Shown: positions 1-9,217, numbered from the stretch's first letter. The stretch: DNA of 64,000 nt from DTU098 sp964498525 (GCA_964498525.1 CAZCGU010000013.1:1-64000); one strand, 5' to 3'. The notes: generated by a model not told the origin, from the letters alone. Numbers and translations: made by a program.

Positions 1-843
1 GGCGCTCTGTGCCATTTCGATTCTGCCTTCAGCCCTGCCTTCGATTTTGCCTTCGGCCCTGCCCTCAATTTTGCCTTCGATCTTGCCTTCGGCCCTGCCC
101 TCGATTTTGCCTTCGGCCTTACCTTCTTCCTTGGCTCCGGTCACCATGGATATTTCATCCCTGGCGGCTTTCTCTCTCAGTTCGTACAGCCTGCGCTCTT
201 TTTTATTCTTTAAGAAGATTTGTTCAATAGTCATGGCTTTGCGGACACCAGGGTTAGTCATAGCTATCTCCTCCATTTCTTTCCCTTCCAGGTTATTGAA
301 ATACATCAGCCATTCTTCAAGCGCATCTTGGGGTCTGCGTTTGAGTTTGGTGATTTTGGGCAGCTCCAGGAAATGGATTTCCAGGTCCTCGTTGAGCAAT
401 TCCCCGGTTTCGTCTTCCCGGAGCCGGAAGGTGTGATGGTACTTGTTTTTAGCCTTGAACCAATTAAATCCCAGAATGTTGATGGTGATGGTTTTTCTGA
501 GATAGATAAAGTTTTCTCCTCTGGACAGTTGCCCATAGTAAAGCCAGGCCCAGTAGAAGAGGGTACGCTTGTCGATGTTGTACTGGTTGTTAATCTGAAC
601 TTCCAGGTTGACCAGGGTACCAGCCGCCGTTCTGGCCAGTATATCCAGCCGGGCCGCTCTGTCCAGCAGGTATTCGGGGTCCAACTCCCGGTCCAGCAGT
701 TCCAGGGAGGCCAGTTCTCCGCCGGGCGCCGGTTTCAGAACAGCGTTCAAAAAGCTGAGCAGCGGTTCCTTGCCTTCTTCTGAGCCCATGATCCTTTTGA
801 AGGCGTAGTCATTGGTACGGTTTATGTTTTTAAGTCCAGTCAA
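1..843 (-). CDS. Rpn family recombination-promoting nuclease / putative transposase (3' end outside window)
   Basis: Reads from TTG at 843 (SD AAGGGGGTG just upstream) leftward through the window edge, so the C-terminus is missing. The N-terminus (LKNINRTNDYAFKRIMG) and the RLDILART...VNLEVQ stretch fit the PD-(D/E)XK core of Rpn/YhgA-like nucleases: Asp, then Glu-x-Gln. The family promotes RecA-independent recombination in E. coli. Residues about 235-275 form a charged repeat of EGKAEGKIEGR-type units, which many Rpn proteins carry in shorter form. A defective second copy lies at 5156-5941, identical over long stretches, so this locus has duplicated recently. Family assignment is confident; activity is not shown. 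Confidence 0.8.
   Translation of the reverse strand, partial: MTGLKNINRTNDYAFKRIMGSEEGKEPLLSFLNAVLKPAPGGELASLELLDRELDPEYLLDRAARLDILARTAAGTLVNLEVQINNQYNIDKRTLFYWAWLYYGQLSRGENFIYLRKTITINILGFNWFKAKNKYHHTFRLREDETGELLNEDLEIHFLELPKITKLKRRPQDALEEWLMYFNNLEGKEMEEIAMTNPGVRKAMTIEQIFLKNKKERRLYELREKAARDEISMVTGAKEEGKAEGKIEGRAEGKIEGKIEGRAEGKIEGRAEGRIEMAQSA
18..130 (-). repeat. In-frame tandem repeat coding for EGKAEGKIEGR-like units
   Basis: Alternating ttcggccctgcc / ttcgattttgcc blocks of 12-18 bases repeat about six times. On the minus strand they encode Glu-Gly-Lys/Arg-Ala/Ile units near the C-terminus of the Rpn protein. The copy at 5341-5372 holds only about two units, so the array has expanded or contracted between the two otherwise near-identical copies. 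Confidence 0.85.
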
Positions 844-1151
844 GCCGTCACCCCCTTAAATGATATTATATCAAATTCTCTGCTTGTCCGGAATCTTCTG
901 TTTTCAGAAACATAAGGAAGCGTGTAAACCCAGCGAAATTAATCCGGCTAAATATAATCCAAGAAAGGATTTGAGACCTGGAGATCCGACATTTACAAAG
1001 ATATTCTCCATAATTGAGGGTTTAAGCCGTTATTTTTTAGTGCATGGGCATCGCACTTTTTCTAAGTGGTTATATTGTCATAGATTAGGGAAAAATATAA
1101 GGTGAAATTATGACAACTTTACTGTAGAATATATTTGAGGAGGTGCTGACC
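844..1151. other. Intergenic region; 5' flank of the Rpn gene
   Basis: About 308 bases without a convincing gene. Positions 859-930 are the Rpn 5' flank and are repeated almost exactly at 5847-5918, where they have become coding sequence through a deletion. The right half is AT-rich and should hold the promoter of the XRE operon, with GAGGAGG at about 1137-1143 as its ribosome binding site. Confidence 0.6.
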
Positions 1152-1505
1152 GTGATAAATATAAAGTTGGCGAGTAAGAGATTTAAGAAGTTAAGAGATT
1201 ACAGCAAATTGAGCCAATCGCAAATGGCAGAGTTTTTAAATGTTGATCAAAGTTACATTTCCAAATTCGAAACAGGTGAACGAAGAATTGGAGTAGATAT
1301 TTTAGAAAAGGCTTGCAATTTATTTGGTTGTACATTGAAATATTTTGAAGATGAAAAAGTTAAATACGCACCAATGTCAATTGCTTTTCGAGCAAATAGT
1401 TTACAGGCAGAGGATTTAGAGGCAATAGCGGAAATAAATAAAATAGCATTAAATATGGCTTTTATCAATTTAATGCTCAAGGAGAAGGTTGACATTGAAG
1501 GATAG
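1152..1505 (+). CDS. XRE-family helix-turn-helix regulator
   Basis: 117 residues. Residues 5-60 form a typical XRE/Cro helix-turn-helix (KLSQSQMAEFLNVDQSYISKFE), followed by a short tail. I chose GTG 1152 because GAGGAGG ends about 8 bases upstream; the earlier in-frame GTG at 1143 lies inside that site. It overlaps the next gene by 17 bases. An XRE regulator followed by a COG2856 (ImmA/IrrE) protein is a known arrangement in mobile-element repression and in predicted toxin-antitoxin modules, so it probably represses its own operon. The whole operon is AT-rich compared with the housekeeping genes further right, which suggests horizontal transfer. Confidence 0.85.
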   Translation: MINIKLASKRFKKLRDYSKLSQSQMAEFLNVDQSYISKFETGERRIGVDILEKACNLFGCTLKYFEDEKVKYAPMSIAFRANSLQAEDLEAIAEINKIALNMAFINLMLKEKVDIEG

Positions 1506-2256
1506 ATTAGAACTTAATTCAAATGCGATTTATTTACGGCGCAATATATTTAATGAGGATGTCTTTTCGCCACTGGATATTTTTGCTTTGATAAATGATA
1601 TAGAAAATCTGACCTTAGTATTTTACCCAATGTCGGACAGATTAAGTGGGATGTGTATAAAAGAGAGTCAAAGCAAGATTATAGCCATAAACTCAAAGCA
1701 ATCTTATGGTAGACAGCGGTTTACTACAGCTCATGAACTATATCATTTGTTTTTTGAAGATAATGTTAAAAGAATTATTTGTGAAAAGGGAATGGGCATT
1801 TTCAAATCGGACAGTGAAAAAGAAGCTGATATCTTTGCTTCATATTTATTGGCCCCTTATGATGCTCTTAGGGGATACATTGAAAATAATAGATTAGGGG
1901 GAGGACAAAATTGGACTTTTGAAGACATAATTAAGATAGAGCAGTTTTTTCAATTGAGTCATCAGGCTACATTATATAGATTAGTCTGCGATGGATATAT
2001 TGACAATGATAAAGCTAATTTACTAAAGGACAATGTAATACAAAGAGCAGTCAGGATGGGATATGACGATAAATTATATAGACCTTCATCGGAGGAAAAA
2101 CAATATTTTTCCACGGGTGAATATATAAAAAGGGTCGAGGAACTAAAAAATAAAGGTTCAATAACCAATGGAAAATATGAAGAGCTATTGCTAGATGCCT
2201 TTAGAACGGATATTGTATATAACCCTGGAGAAGATTGGAAGGATCTGTATGATTGA
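1489..2256 (+). CDS. ImmA/IrrE (COG2856) family zinc metallopeptidase
   Basis: 255 residues. The gluzincin motif HELYH is at residues 82-86, with a downstream SEKEADIFASYLL helix near 109-120 that matches the third-ligand region of ImmA/IrrE proteases. In characterised members (ImmA of ICEBs1, IrrE of Deinococcus) the protease cleaves its partner XRE repressor; the neighbouring XRE gene is the obvious substrate candidate. TTG 1489 or TTG 1495 could be the start; GGAG at 1481-1484 serves either. The stop overlaps the next start by 8 bases, so the three genes are translationally coupled. Confidence 0.85.
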   Translation: MTLKDRLELNSNAIYLRRNIFNEDVFSPLDIFALINDIENLTLVFYPMSDRLSGMCIKESQSKIIAINSKQSYGRQRFTTAHELYHLFFEDNVKRIICEKGMGIFKSDSEKEADIFASYLLAPYDALRGYIENNRLGGGQNWTFEDIIKIEQFFQLSHQATLYRLVCDGYIDNDKANLLKDNVIQRAVRMGYDDKLYRPSSEEKQYFSTGEYIKRVEELKNKGSITNGKYEELLLDAFRTDIVYNPGEDWKDLYD

Positions 2257-2809
2257 AAAAATATTTTTCGATACAGATTGTCTTTCCGCTTTTCTGTGGG
2301 TGAAAAATGAGAATTTATTGGTTAAGTTATATTGTGGAAAGATAGTAGTACCTGAGCAAGTATACAGGGAGTTATCCCATCCAAGGACACCCCAACTAAA
2401 ACAAAGAACAGATACTTTAAAGCAAAATGGCGCCATATCGGTAGAGAGCATTGAAATCGGCACCGAGGAATACAAACTTTATTATAGACTTCTTAACAAC
2501 CCGGAGGCCGAATTTAAAATTATTGGTAAAGGTGAAGCTGCAGCAATTGCTTTAACTAAAATAAGGGGCGGCATAATAGCAAGTAATAATTTAAGAGATA
2601 TTCAAAAATATGTAGAAGCATATAAATTGGAGCACATTACAACAGGTGATATTTTATGGGAAGCTTTAGAGCAAGGAGTAATGACGGAAGAAGAAGGAAA
2701 TATCATATGGGCAAATATGTTGGATAAAAGAAGGATGCTACCGAGCAGTACATTTACAGAATTTATCCTAACCTATAAAAAAAGAGTGATTCTAAAAAAG
2801 GGCATATAA
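2249..2809 (+). CDS. PIN-like domain protein, third gene of the XRE-ImmA operon
   Basis: 186 residues from ATG 2249 (GGAAGGA upstream). It begins IEKIFFDTDCLSAF, a PIN-type first strand with acidic residues. It continues with a PEQVYREL segment and GKGEAAAIALTKIRGGIIASNNLRD, matching the conserved Glu and the strand where PIN nucleases carry a final Asp. That last motif reads SNNLRD rather than the usual DD, so the catalytic set may be altered. It may be a toxin-like RNase held in check or released by the XRE/ImmA pair. Function is inferred from fold and context only. Confidence 0.65.
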   Translation: MIEKIFFDTDCLSAFLWVKNENLLVKLYCGKIVVPEQVYRELSHPRTPQLKQRTDTLKQNGAISVESIEIGTEEYKLYYRLLNNPEAEFKIIGKGEAAAIALTKIRGGIIASNNLRDIQKYVEAYKLEHITTGDILWEALEQGVMTEEEGNIIWANMLDKRRMLPSSTFTEFILTYKKRVILKKGI

Positions 2810-2912
2810 GAAATTTCGTAACTACTCAGCCTGAAAAAACTTATTCATTAAACAGCCCCTTAATTGGAAAATAGTACTGAACTCAGCGCTGCAAAACATG
2901 TAATATAAAAAC

Positions 2913-3056
2913 ATGAAAACAGAAGCTGAATTCCGGGTAACCGAAATAAACGAATATCACGTCCAGACAGTCAGGCAGTTGATCTGTGACAACCCTTCCT
3001 GGAGCCGCAGCAGGCTGTCGAGGGAACTGTGCCAACTATGGAATTGGCGTTCTCCC
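2913..3056 (+). pseudogene. Fragment of a DUF4338 (DruA-like) transposase-type protein
   Basis: About 48 codons read TVRQLICDNPSWSRSRLSRELCQLWNWR, which resembles the N-terminal domain found before DDE transposase domains in many Clostridia (DUF4338). The reading frame then runs into unrelated sequence and no catalytic domain follows. The fragment fills most of the 2810-3174 gap; I see nothing else there apart from the AT-rich leader and GAGGAG site of the next gene. Confidence 0.45.
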
Positions 3057-3174
3057 CTCGGGCCAGGAGTGTGCGGGCCTATTCCCGTTTCGCATCACCA
3101 ATTATATGTTGCATTATTTTACAAATTATTCGTATGTTTAGAGAAGTTAGTACATTATCGAGGAGATATAATTC

Positions 3175-3834
3175 ATGGATTTTTATGATGCACATGCACA
3201 TTGTATTGAAAACCAAATAGGTGGATTTATTATTGCATTGGAAGGCGAACCTCATTATGGGTGTTCTTATAATAATTCCCAGGTTCGCAGTATATGTAAA
3301 GAAAACAGTTTCATGCATGTTGAATATGTAACAAAGGATTTCAATCCTACCCAGTCGTCGGTAATCAAATATCATCCGCGAAGGGAAAGATATTCAAAAG
3401 AAGAAATAATAAATGATATAAGGAAAAAAAGTCCCAAAATAGTTATTATTGATACTCTATATAATCCCTTTTACCATTATGGGGATTACTGGGAAATTGT
3501 AAGTTCTTTTAAAGAAGTATTTTTTGTATTAGCACATTGCGGAGGATATGATATTGATGATTTTATTAAAATAATTGATTTTAACATAAATGTATTTACC
3601 GATTTTAGTCTTACTCAGGAATATTTTGGTGTATTAGATAATCAAGCGTTTCTAAAAATTAAGAATACTATGGAGTATATGCTTAATAATAAAAAAATTA
3701 ATCGGAAGATATTATTTGGATCAGATAATCCGTTTTATTCTCAGAAAAAAGCCTATGATTATTATTTTGAAAATGGATTAATCAAAATGTTGAATGATAA
3801 CTTTCTTAGATTAATTGATCAGGCTAATATATAA
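3175..3834 (+). CDS. Amidohydrolase-like TIM-barrel protein
   Basis: 219 residues, start ATG 3175 with GAGGAG 10 bases upstream. It carries DAHAHC at residues 5-10, LAHCGG near 122-127 and LFGSDNPF near 181, the three landmarks of metal-dependent hydrolases of the amidohydrolase-2 family (HxH, later His, final Asp). It is shorter than usual (about 280), so it may be a minimal member. It lies 30 bases before an ATP-grasp ligase gene and both are AT-rich. They may act as a pair, one making and one opening an amide or ester, but this is inference. No substrate can be named. Confidence 0.6.
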   Translation: MDFYDAHAHCIENQIGGFIIALEGEPHYGCSYNNSQVRSICKENSFMHVEYVTKDFNPTQSSVIKYHPRRERYSKEEIINDIRKKSPKIVIIDTLYNPFYHYGDYWEIVSSFKEVFFVLAHCGGYDIDDFIKIIDFNINVFTDFSLTQEYFGVLDNQAFLKIKNTMEYMLNNKKINRKILFGSDNPFYSQKKAYDYYFENGLIKMLNDNFLRLIDQANI

Positions 3835-3864
3835 AGTATAGTTAAGAGGGGATTAATAAAGATA

Positions 3865-5067
3865 ATGAAAAGGGTTCTAATATTAGGTGGGGCAGAAAAA
3901 TTGCTACCAGTTATTAAATATGCTTCAAACAGAGGTTACTATATTATAGTATGCGATTATTTGCCGGACAACCCCGGGCGGTATTATGCTAACGAGTACT
4001 ATAATATTAGCACAACAGATATGGAGTCAATTTTAGAACTAGCTAAGAAGATAGGGATCGATGGGATAGTTTCTTACTCATCCGATTTAATCGCACTAAC
4101 AGCGGCCTATGTTGGTAATAAGCTAAATTTACCATCTAATCCTTACGATGCAGTATTAACCTTGGCAAGAAAAGATCTTTTTAGAAAGTTTTTAAGAGAA
4201 AATGATTTTAACTGTCCGAAAGCTGATAGTTTTAATTGTTTAGATGATGCAAAAAAAGCAATTATCGACTACAAATTACCTTTAATGGTTAAACCAGTAG
4301 ATTTCGCGGGTAGTGCTGGAGTTGTTAAAATTAAGGAACTATCACAATTTGAGGATGCTTTTGTAAATGCCCTGAGATTATCTAAAGAGAAACGGGTTAT
4401 TATTGAAGAATATATTCAAATGAGTCATGAATGCATGATTGCAGGCGATGCTTTTATTTTAGATGGCAAAGTGGCATTTATGGGTTTGTTAAATAGTCAT
4501 CGCGGTGCAGAACATCATCCATTTATACCAACCGGGACAAGTTACCCAATTTTTCTGAATGATGACCAGGTTGAGGAAGTAACGAACACAATTCAAAGGG
4601 TCGTAGATTTATTAAAAATTCAATTAGGCGGATTAAATCTTGAGCTCATGTATGATGATAAAGGCAATCTATATATTATTGAAATAGCGCCGCGCAATGG
4701 CGGAAATATGATTCCGGAACTTTTGAATATCGCCACAGGCGTAGATCTAATTGGTGCTTTAGTTAGCGCTTCAGTTGGACTTAAAAATATTATCCTTAAA
4801 CCTTATGATTTTAATTCATTTTATGCTACATATGTTTTACACTCTCATAAAGGTGGAAGGCTTAAGGGGATAAAGTATAGTGAGGAGATTAAAAACAATA
4901 TTATCGATCAAGTATTATATGTTAGAAATGGTGAGGAAGTGTTTGAATTTGATAGTGCTAAAAAAGCAATCGGCATTATATTTTTAAAATTTAATAGTTT
5001 AGAAGAGGAAAAGTATAAGATTAGAAATATAAGGGAATATATAAAGATTAACCTGGCAGATGATTAG
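3865..5067 (+). CDS. ATP-grasp carboxylate-amine ligase-like protein (first of three paralogues)
   Basis: 400 residues. It opens with KRVLILGGAEKLLPVI (pre-ATP-grasp Rossmann-like domain). It then has LMVKPVDFAGSAGVVKI (ATP-binding lysine and glycine-rich loop), VIIEEYI and a metal-binding IEIAPRNGG near residue 272. The layout matches the carbamoyl-phosphate-synthase-large-like or BtrJ/carboxylate-amine ligase group common in surface-sugar loci. It is clearly paralogous to 24935-26134: both share CDYLPDNPG and STTD blocks. ATP-grasp ligases join a carboxylate to an amine, so it may attach an amino acid to an amino sugar; the substrate is unknown. Confidence 0.75.
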   Translation: MKRVLILGGAEKLLPVIKYASNRGYYIIVCDYLPDNPGRYYANEYYNISTTDMESILELAKKIGIDGIVSYSSDLIALTAAYVGNKLNLPSNPYDAVLTLARKDLFRKFLRENDFNCPKADSFNCLDDAKKAIIDYKLPLMVKPVDFAGSAGVVKIKELSQFEDAFVNALRLSKEKRVIIEEYIQMSHECMIAGDAFILDGKVAFMGLLNSHRGAEHHPFIPTGTSYPIFLNDDQVEEVTNTIQRVVDLLKIQLGGLNLELMYDDKGNLYIIEIAPRNGGNMIPELLNIATGVDLIGALVSASVGLKNIILKPYDFNSFYATYVLHSHKGGRLKGIKYSEEIKNNIIDQVLYVRNGEEVFEFDSAKKAIGIIFLKFNSLEEEKYKIRNIREYIKINLADD

Positions 5068-5073
5068 TTCATT

Positions 5074-5103
5074 ACTTACTGCAATTTAATAGTTGCAGTA
5101 AGT
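5074..5103. terminator. Inverted repeat after the ATP-grasp gene
   Basis: ACTTACTGCAA at 5074-5084 pairs perfectly with TTGCAGTAAGT at 5093-5103 across an 8-base loop. It follows the stop codon by 6 bases but lacks a U-run, so it may be a transcript-end hairpin rather than a classic intrinsic terminator. Confidence 0.5.
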
Positions 5104-5155
5104 TGCTGAGTTCAGCTGAAAAACCCCTTGGATGCATTAAGGTGGCCTATGGAAG

Positions 5156-5941
5156 CTAAGATAGCGTGGATTCCTTTACAATAGTTGCCGCTTCTTCGAT
5201 GGTGTTGGCTGTGTAGATCCTGCCGATGATTTTGTCCAGGACAACTAAATTATTAATGGCGCCGACTTCTTCCTGAAGACCAAGCGAGTCACTGGAAAAT
5301 TTGGCGTCCAGATACTTGCAGATGGCGCTCCGTGCCATTTCTATCCTGCCTTCGATTTTGCCTTCGGCCTTACCTTCTTCCTTGGCTCCGGTCACCATGG
5401 ATATTTCATCCCTGGCGGCTTTCTCTCTCAGTTCGTACAGCCTGCGCTCTTTTTTATTCTTTAAGAAGATTTGTTCAATAGTCATGGCTTTGCGGACACC
5501 AGGGTTAGTCATAGCTATCTCCTCCATTTCTTTCCCTTCCAGGTTATTGAAATACATCAGCCATTCTTCAAGCGCATCTTGGGGTCTGCGTTTGAGTTTG
5601 GTGATTTTGGGCAGCTCCAGGAAATGGATTTCCAGGTCCTCGTTGAGCAATTCCCCGGTTTCGTCTTCCCGGAGCCGGAAGGTGTGATGGTACTTGTTTT
5701 TAGCCTTGAACCAATTAAATCCCAGAATGTTGATGGTGATGGTTTTTCTGAGATAGATAAAGTTTTCTCCTCTGGACAGTTGCCCATAGTAAAGCCAGGC
5801 CCAGTAGAAGAGGGTACGCTTGTCGATGTTGTACTGGTTGTTAATCAATGATATTATATCAAATTCTCTGCTTGTCCGGAATCTTCTGTTTTCAGAAACA
5901 TAAGGCGGCGTGTAAACGTTACAATAAAACAATGAATCCAC
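5156..5941 (-). pseudogene. Deletion derivative of the Rpn nuclease gene
   Basis: Nearly identical to the gene at 1-843, but 263 bases are missing relative to positions 596-858 of that copy (junction at 5846/5847). The deletion removes the start codon and about 83 residues, including the catalytic Asp and Glu-x-Gln region. The open frame survives only because the former 5' flank is now read as about 30 new N-terminal residues (DSLFYCNVYTPPYVSENRR). The C-terminal part is intact and shows what lies beyond the left window edge in the first copy. The EGK repeat is contracted here. It is unlikely to be an active nuclease. Confidence 0.85.
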
Positions 5942-6057
5942 TAAAAAAGAAAATCCTTCCGGAAAATGTCCGGTACAGCTTCATCCCCCTCCCGGGATAA
6001 CAAATAATATACGGAAGGTTTTTGAGGTTGTACGGCTGGATTTCCATATATAGGTTA

Positions 6058-6182
6058 TTTAAGCTATCCGAAAAACAATTACTATACACCGGTTCATGTT
6101 TTTGGTAGGCTATAATAAAGGAAATAAATACGAGCATTAAGAGATGGAATACCTGAGCTTGAGATGAAGAAATCAATCATTA
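6058..6182 (+). repeat. Repeat segment A, copy of 9414-9538
   Basis: About 120 bases (from CTATCC, through CACCGGTTCATG, to AAGAAATCAATCATT) match 9414-9538 with few changes. At 9414-9538 the segment spans the start of the TupA-like gene; here it is only a fragment joined to segment C. The region 5942-6270 holds nothing else recognisable. Confidence 0.85.
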
Positions 6183-6245
6183 ACCTGAGCAGCTGGATTT
6201 TTTGGATATTCTGTTGGAAGGCCCTTAAGCGAGGATCAAGATTGA
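6183..6245 (+). repeat. Repeat segment C, copy of 12789-12850
   Basis: About 62 bases starting CTGAGCAGCTGG and ending GAGCGAGGATCAAGATTG recur at 12789-12850 in the same orientation. It directly follows segment A and ends 25 bases before the flippase start. Confidence 0.85.
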
Positions 6246-6270
6246 TAGGATTGTAGGGGAAGGCTGATTA

Positions 6271-7779
6271 ATGCATGGTATAGGCAGAGTGCTTGAAAAT
6301 TCATTTCTATATGCATTTAGCTCATTACTAACAAAGGCAATTGGGTTTCTTCTATTACCGGTTTATACCACATTTTTAACACCGGAAGATTACGGCATTA
6401 CGAATCTGGTAAATAGCTTTACCGGAGTTGCCATATTTATTGTAGCATTTTCATTATATTCGGCAATTATCCGGTTTTATGTTGATTATAAAGATAATCG
6501 CGAAAAGCTGAAAAGATTTTATGGTACATTAGTGACATTTATTACGTTGTCTGGCAGTATTTTTGTTTCTTTCATGGTTTTACTTAGAGGTTTTTTAATT
6601 GCGTGGTTTTTTGAAGGAATAGCGTTCTATCCTGTTGTTGTAATTGCCTTACTGGGTTTAACGTTTGCATGTTTGCATACGGTTCATCAAAGCATATTGA
6701 GGGGGATGCAGGCAGGTAAGAAACTGACTGCCATTAATCTTATTGTATTCACTCTTAGTGTGGTATTTACTTTGGTTTTTATTGGCATATTTAAAATGGG
6801 GGCAGTTGGTGTTTTACTGTCGTCCCTTCTTATAAATGTTCTTTATGTCGCATATATGGTATGCGATCTGAAAAATAACGATCTTATCACATTTTGTATT
6901 GATAAGACAATCTTAAAAGAAGCATTAAGATATTCTATTCCCATTATGCCGCATAATTTGTCCACTCATATTGCCAGCTTTGCGTCCAGGGTTTTTATTA
7001 ATAGAAGCGCTTCATTGGCCACAGTAGGTTTATATAGCGTGGCAATGCAATTTGGGACTATAATCGACATGATCCAATCTTCCGTTAACCAGGCCTTTGC
7101 CCCCTGGTTTTTCGATGTAATGAGCCGGGGAGGCAACGCCGGAAAACGGGAGGCAGTTGTTCTATCTAGATTCCTGCTGATAGGGTATTCCCTTATATAT
7201 ATGGGAATTGGTCTTTTTTCCCCAGAAGTATTGATGATTATGACCACTGAGCGTTATCACCTGGCCTGGACAGTAATCCCTATATTAGTTGTCGCTTTTT
7301 CAGTTAAGTCAATTTATTACTTTTATGTCAATGTGTTATTTTATTACAAACAAGCGGCCAATAAGGTTTTTATTTCAACGATAACTGGAAGCTTTGCGGA
7401 CGTTATTTTGGCCTCGATCCTTGTTAAGATATTGGGAATGTATGGGGCAGCGATAGCTTTTTTGGTTGCAAAAGTGATTGTTGTATCAATTGTAGTGGCG
7501 ATGAGTAAATTATACGAGGATGTAGGCTACAGGGTTACTGATATGTTGAAAATAATAATCCCCAGCCTGATGTTTATGGGGGTGGGACTGTATTTTAGTT
7601 ATACTATATATCTTACTGCATTCAGTTGGCTTAATTTACTATACAAAGCAGGTGTTCTGTTTGCTTACCTGGCATTTATTTATTTTACTAATAGAAATGG
7701 AATCGATGAATTAATTAAGTCGGGAAAATTTCAGGAATTTTTAAAAAAGAAACGTATCATTGGAATAGGCCGAGCTTAA
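6271..7779 (+). CDS. Oligosaccharide flippase (Wzx-like, MOP superfamily)
   Basis: 502 residues with about 12-14 hydrophobic segments spread over its length. The N-terminus NSFLYAFSSLLTKAIGFLLLPVYTTFLTPEDYG is typical of polysaccharide_synt/Wzx exporters, which flip undecaprenyl-linked repeat units across the membrane. AT-rich composition resembles the next gene (8006-9217) and differs from the 10.5-12.7 kb genes, so the two probably arrived together. It is bounded upstream by repeat segments A and C. A second, different flippase lies at 21049-22509, suggesting more than one exported glycan. Confidence 0.88.
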   Translation: MHGIGRVLENSFLYAFSSLLTKAIGFLLLPVYTTFLTPEDYGITNLVNSFTGVAIFIVAFSLYSAIIRFYVDYKDNREKLKRFYGTLVTFITLSGSIFVSFMVLLRGFLIAWFFEGIAFYPVVVIALLGLTFACLHTVHQSILRGMQAGKKLTAINLIVFTLSVVFTLVFIGIFKMGAVGVLLSSLLINVLYVAYMVCDLKNNDLITFCIDKTILKEALRYSIPIMPHNLSTHIASFASRVFINRSASLATVGLYSVAMQFGTIIDMIQSSVNQAFAPWFFDVMSRGGNAGKREAVVLSRFLLIGYSLIYMGIGLFSPEVLMIMTTERYHLAWTVIPILVVAFSVKSIYYFYVNVLFYYKQAANKVFISTITGSFADVILASILVKILGMYGAAIAFLVAKVIVVSIVVAMSKLYEDVGYRVTDMLKIIIPSLMFMGVGLYFSYTIYLTAFSWLNLLYKAGVLFAYLAFIYFTNRNGIDELIKSGKFQEFLKKKRIIGIGRA

Positions 7780-8005
7780 AGAATAAAATGGATATCCAGT
7801 GGTCTGTTAACAATAATTCTGTGGTTCTTACCGGTAAAGCCGCAGCCGATAATTCCGGGTATATAATGCCCCGCCAGTATAGCGTTCACCCGTAACAGAA
7901 TGTGAGCATCACATAGAATGGGAAGATTAGCAGGCAGAAACGGTTGCCATTACAAAAATCGACACCATTAAATGTTGCCAAATAATAGAAGGTAGGTTTT
8001 GGCAG

Positions 8006-9217
8006 ATGAGTATTAGGCTTAAGTATGCCCGGCAGACATTTAGATTGATTTTGGCTTTTTTGCTAACGAAAACATTTTGCAGGCATCTCTTCAATAAGGA
8101 GATATGGTTAATAGGGGAAAAGAAAACCGAAGCCAGGGACAATGCTTACCATTTTTTTAAGTATGTTAGGGAAAATCACCCCGAAATAAATGCTTATTTT
8201 GTTATAACCAGGGATTCTTCCGATTTGAGCAAGGTAGAAAGATATGGCAATATTATATATCACAACACAATAAAACATTATGTTTATTTTTTATCCGCTA
8301 AAAATAATATTAATTCACAACTTCCGCATAGTATGTTCCCAGTTTGGTCTTCATTAATAAGGCGAATTCCTTTCTTGCTGAATAAAAAACAAAATTCTGT
8401 ATTTCTTAAGCATGGGATAATATATACAAAGATGAGCCCCAGGGATTTGGACTATAAAGAATCCGGGTTGGCCATTATATCGTGTTCAGCCGAAAGAGAG
8501 AAAAATTTTATCTGGAAGACTTATGGTTATCCTGAAAATAATATACAGTTATTGGGTTTGTGTAGATTTGATAATTTGCACAACATTGATTCTAATATCA
8601 AAAGACAGATATTGGTAATGCCCACTTATCGCAGTTGGTTAGTAGCTTCTGATAGAACAAAGAGGGCCAGTACCATGGAAATGCAACGTTTTGCCAACAG
8701 CAGATTTTGCCAGACCTATTTATGCTTTTTGAATAACGAAATTCTGCACCAGTTACTTGAGTTGTATAATTATAAAATGGTGTTTTATCCGCACTATTCG
8801 TTTCAAAGTTATATAGATCTTTTTAAAGAGATGGTCATCAATAGTAGAATTACAATAGCGGACAGATTTCATTATGATGTCCAAGAGCTTCTTATCAGCA
8901 GTGCGATAATGATTACTGATTATTCCAGTGTGTTTTTCGACTTTGCCTACATGAAAAAACCTGAGATATTCTTTCAATTTGATGAAGAAGAATTTCAGGA
9001 AAAGCATTATCTTAAAAAGGGTTATTTTAGCTATAAAAATGATGGATTCGGATCAGTGGTCAGGAATATTGACAAATTATTAAAAGAACTTGAAAGAGTT
9101 ATGTTGAATGACGCTAAGATAGAAGATAAATATCTAAAACGAGTTGAAGAATTCTTTACAGTGCATGATACCAACAATTGCAAAAGAACATTTAATGCCA
9201 TAAGTAATTTGAAGTGA
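8006..9217 (+). CDS. CDP-glycerol glycerophosphotransferase family protein (TagB/TagF-like)
   Basis: 403 residues. Recognisable blocks are FLKHGIIYTKMSP near residue 132, LLGLCRFDNL, VMPTYRSW near 210, and ITDYSSVFFDFAYMKKPEIFF near 310-330, which carries the S-S-V-F-F-D nucleotide-binding signature of Glyphos_transf. It is the catalytic part only, without a TagF N-terminal extension. The family adds glycerol- or ribitol-phosphate to teichoic acids or glycans, here probably decorating the repeat unit. The last 18 codons are duplicated in decayed form at 12851. The 226 bases upstream hold nothing clear besides an AAGGTAG site. Confidence 0.85.
   Translation: MSIRLKYARQTFRLILAFLLTKTFCRHLFNKEIWLIGEKKTEARDNAYHFFKYVRENHPEINAYFVITRDSSDLSKVERYGNIIYHNTIKHYVYFLSAKNNINSQLPHSMFPVWSSLIRRIPFLLNKKQNSVFLKHGIIYTKMSPRDLDYKESGLAIISCSAEREKNFIWKTYGYPENNIQLLGLCRFDNLHNIDSNIKRQILVMPTYRSWLVASDRTKRASTMEMQRFANSRFCQTYLCFLNNEILHQLLELYNYKMVFYPHYSFQSYIDLFKEMVINSRITIADRFHYDVQELLISSAIMITDYSSVFFDFAYMKKPEIFFQFDEEEFQEKHYLKKGYFSYKNDGFGSVVRNIDKLLKELERVMLNDAKIEDKYLKRVEEFFTVHDTNNCKRTFNAISNLK

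Noticed and set aside
860..1105. An 81-codon plus-strand frame after the Rpn gene
   Set aside because: It starts in the Rpn 5' flank, has no ribosome binding site and its beginning is repeated at 5847-5918 without the frame being kept.
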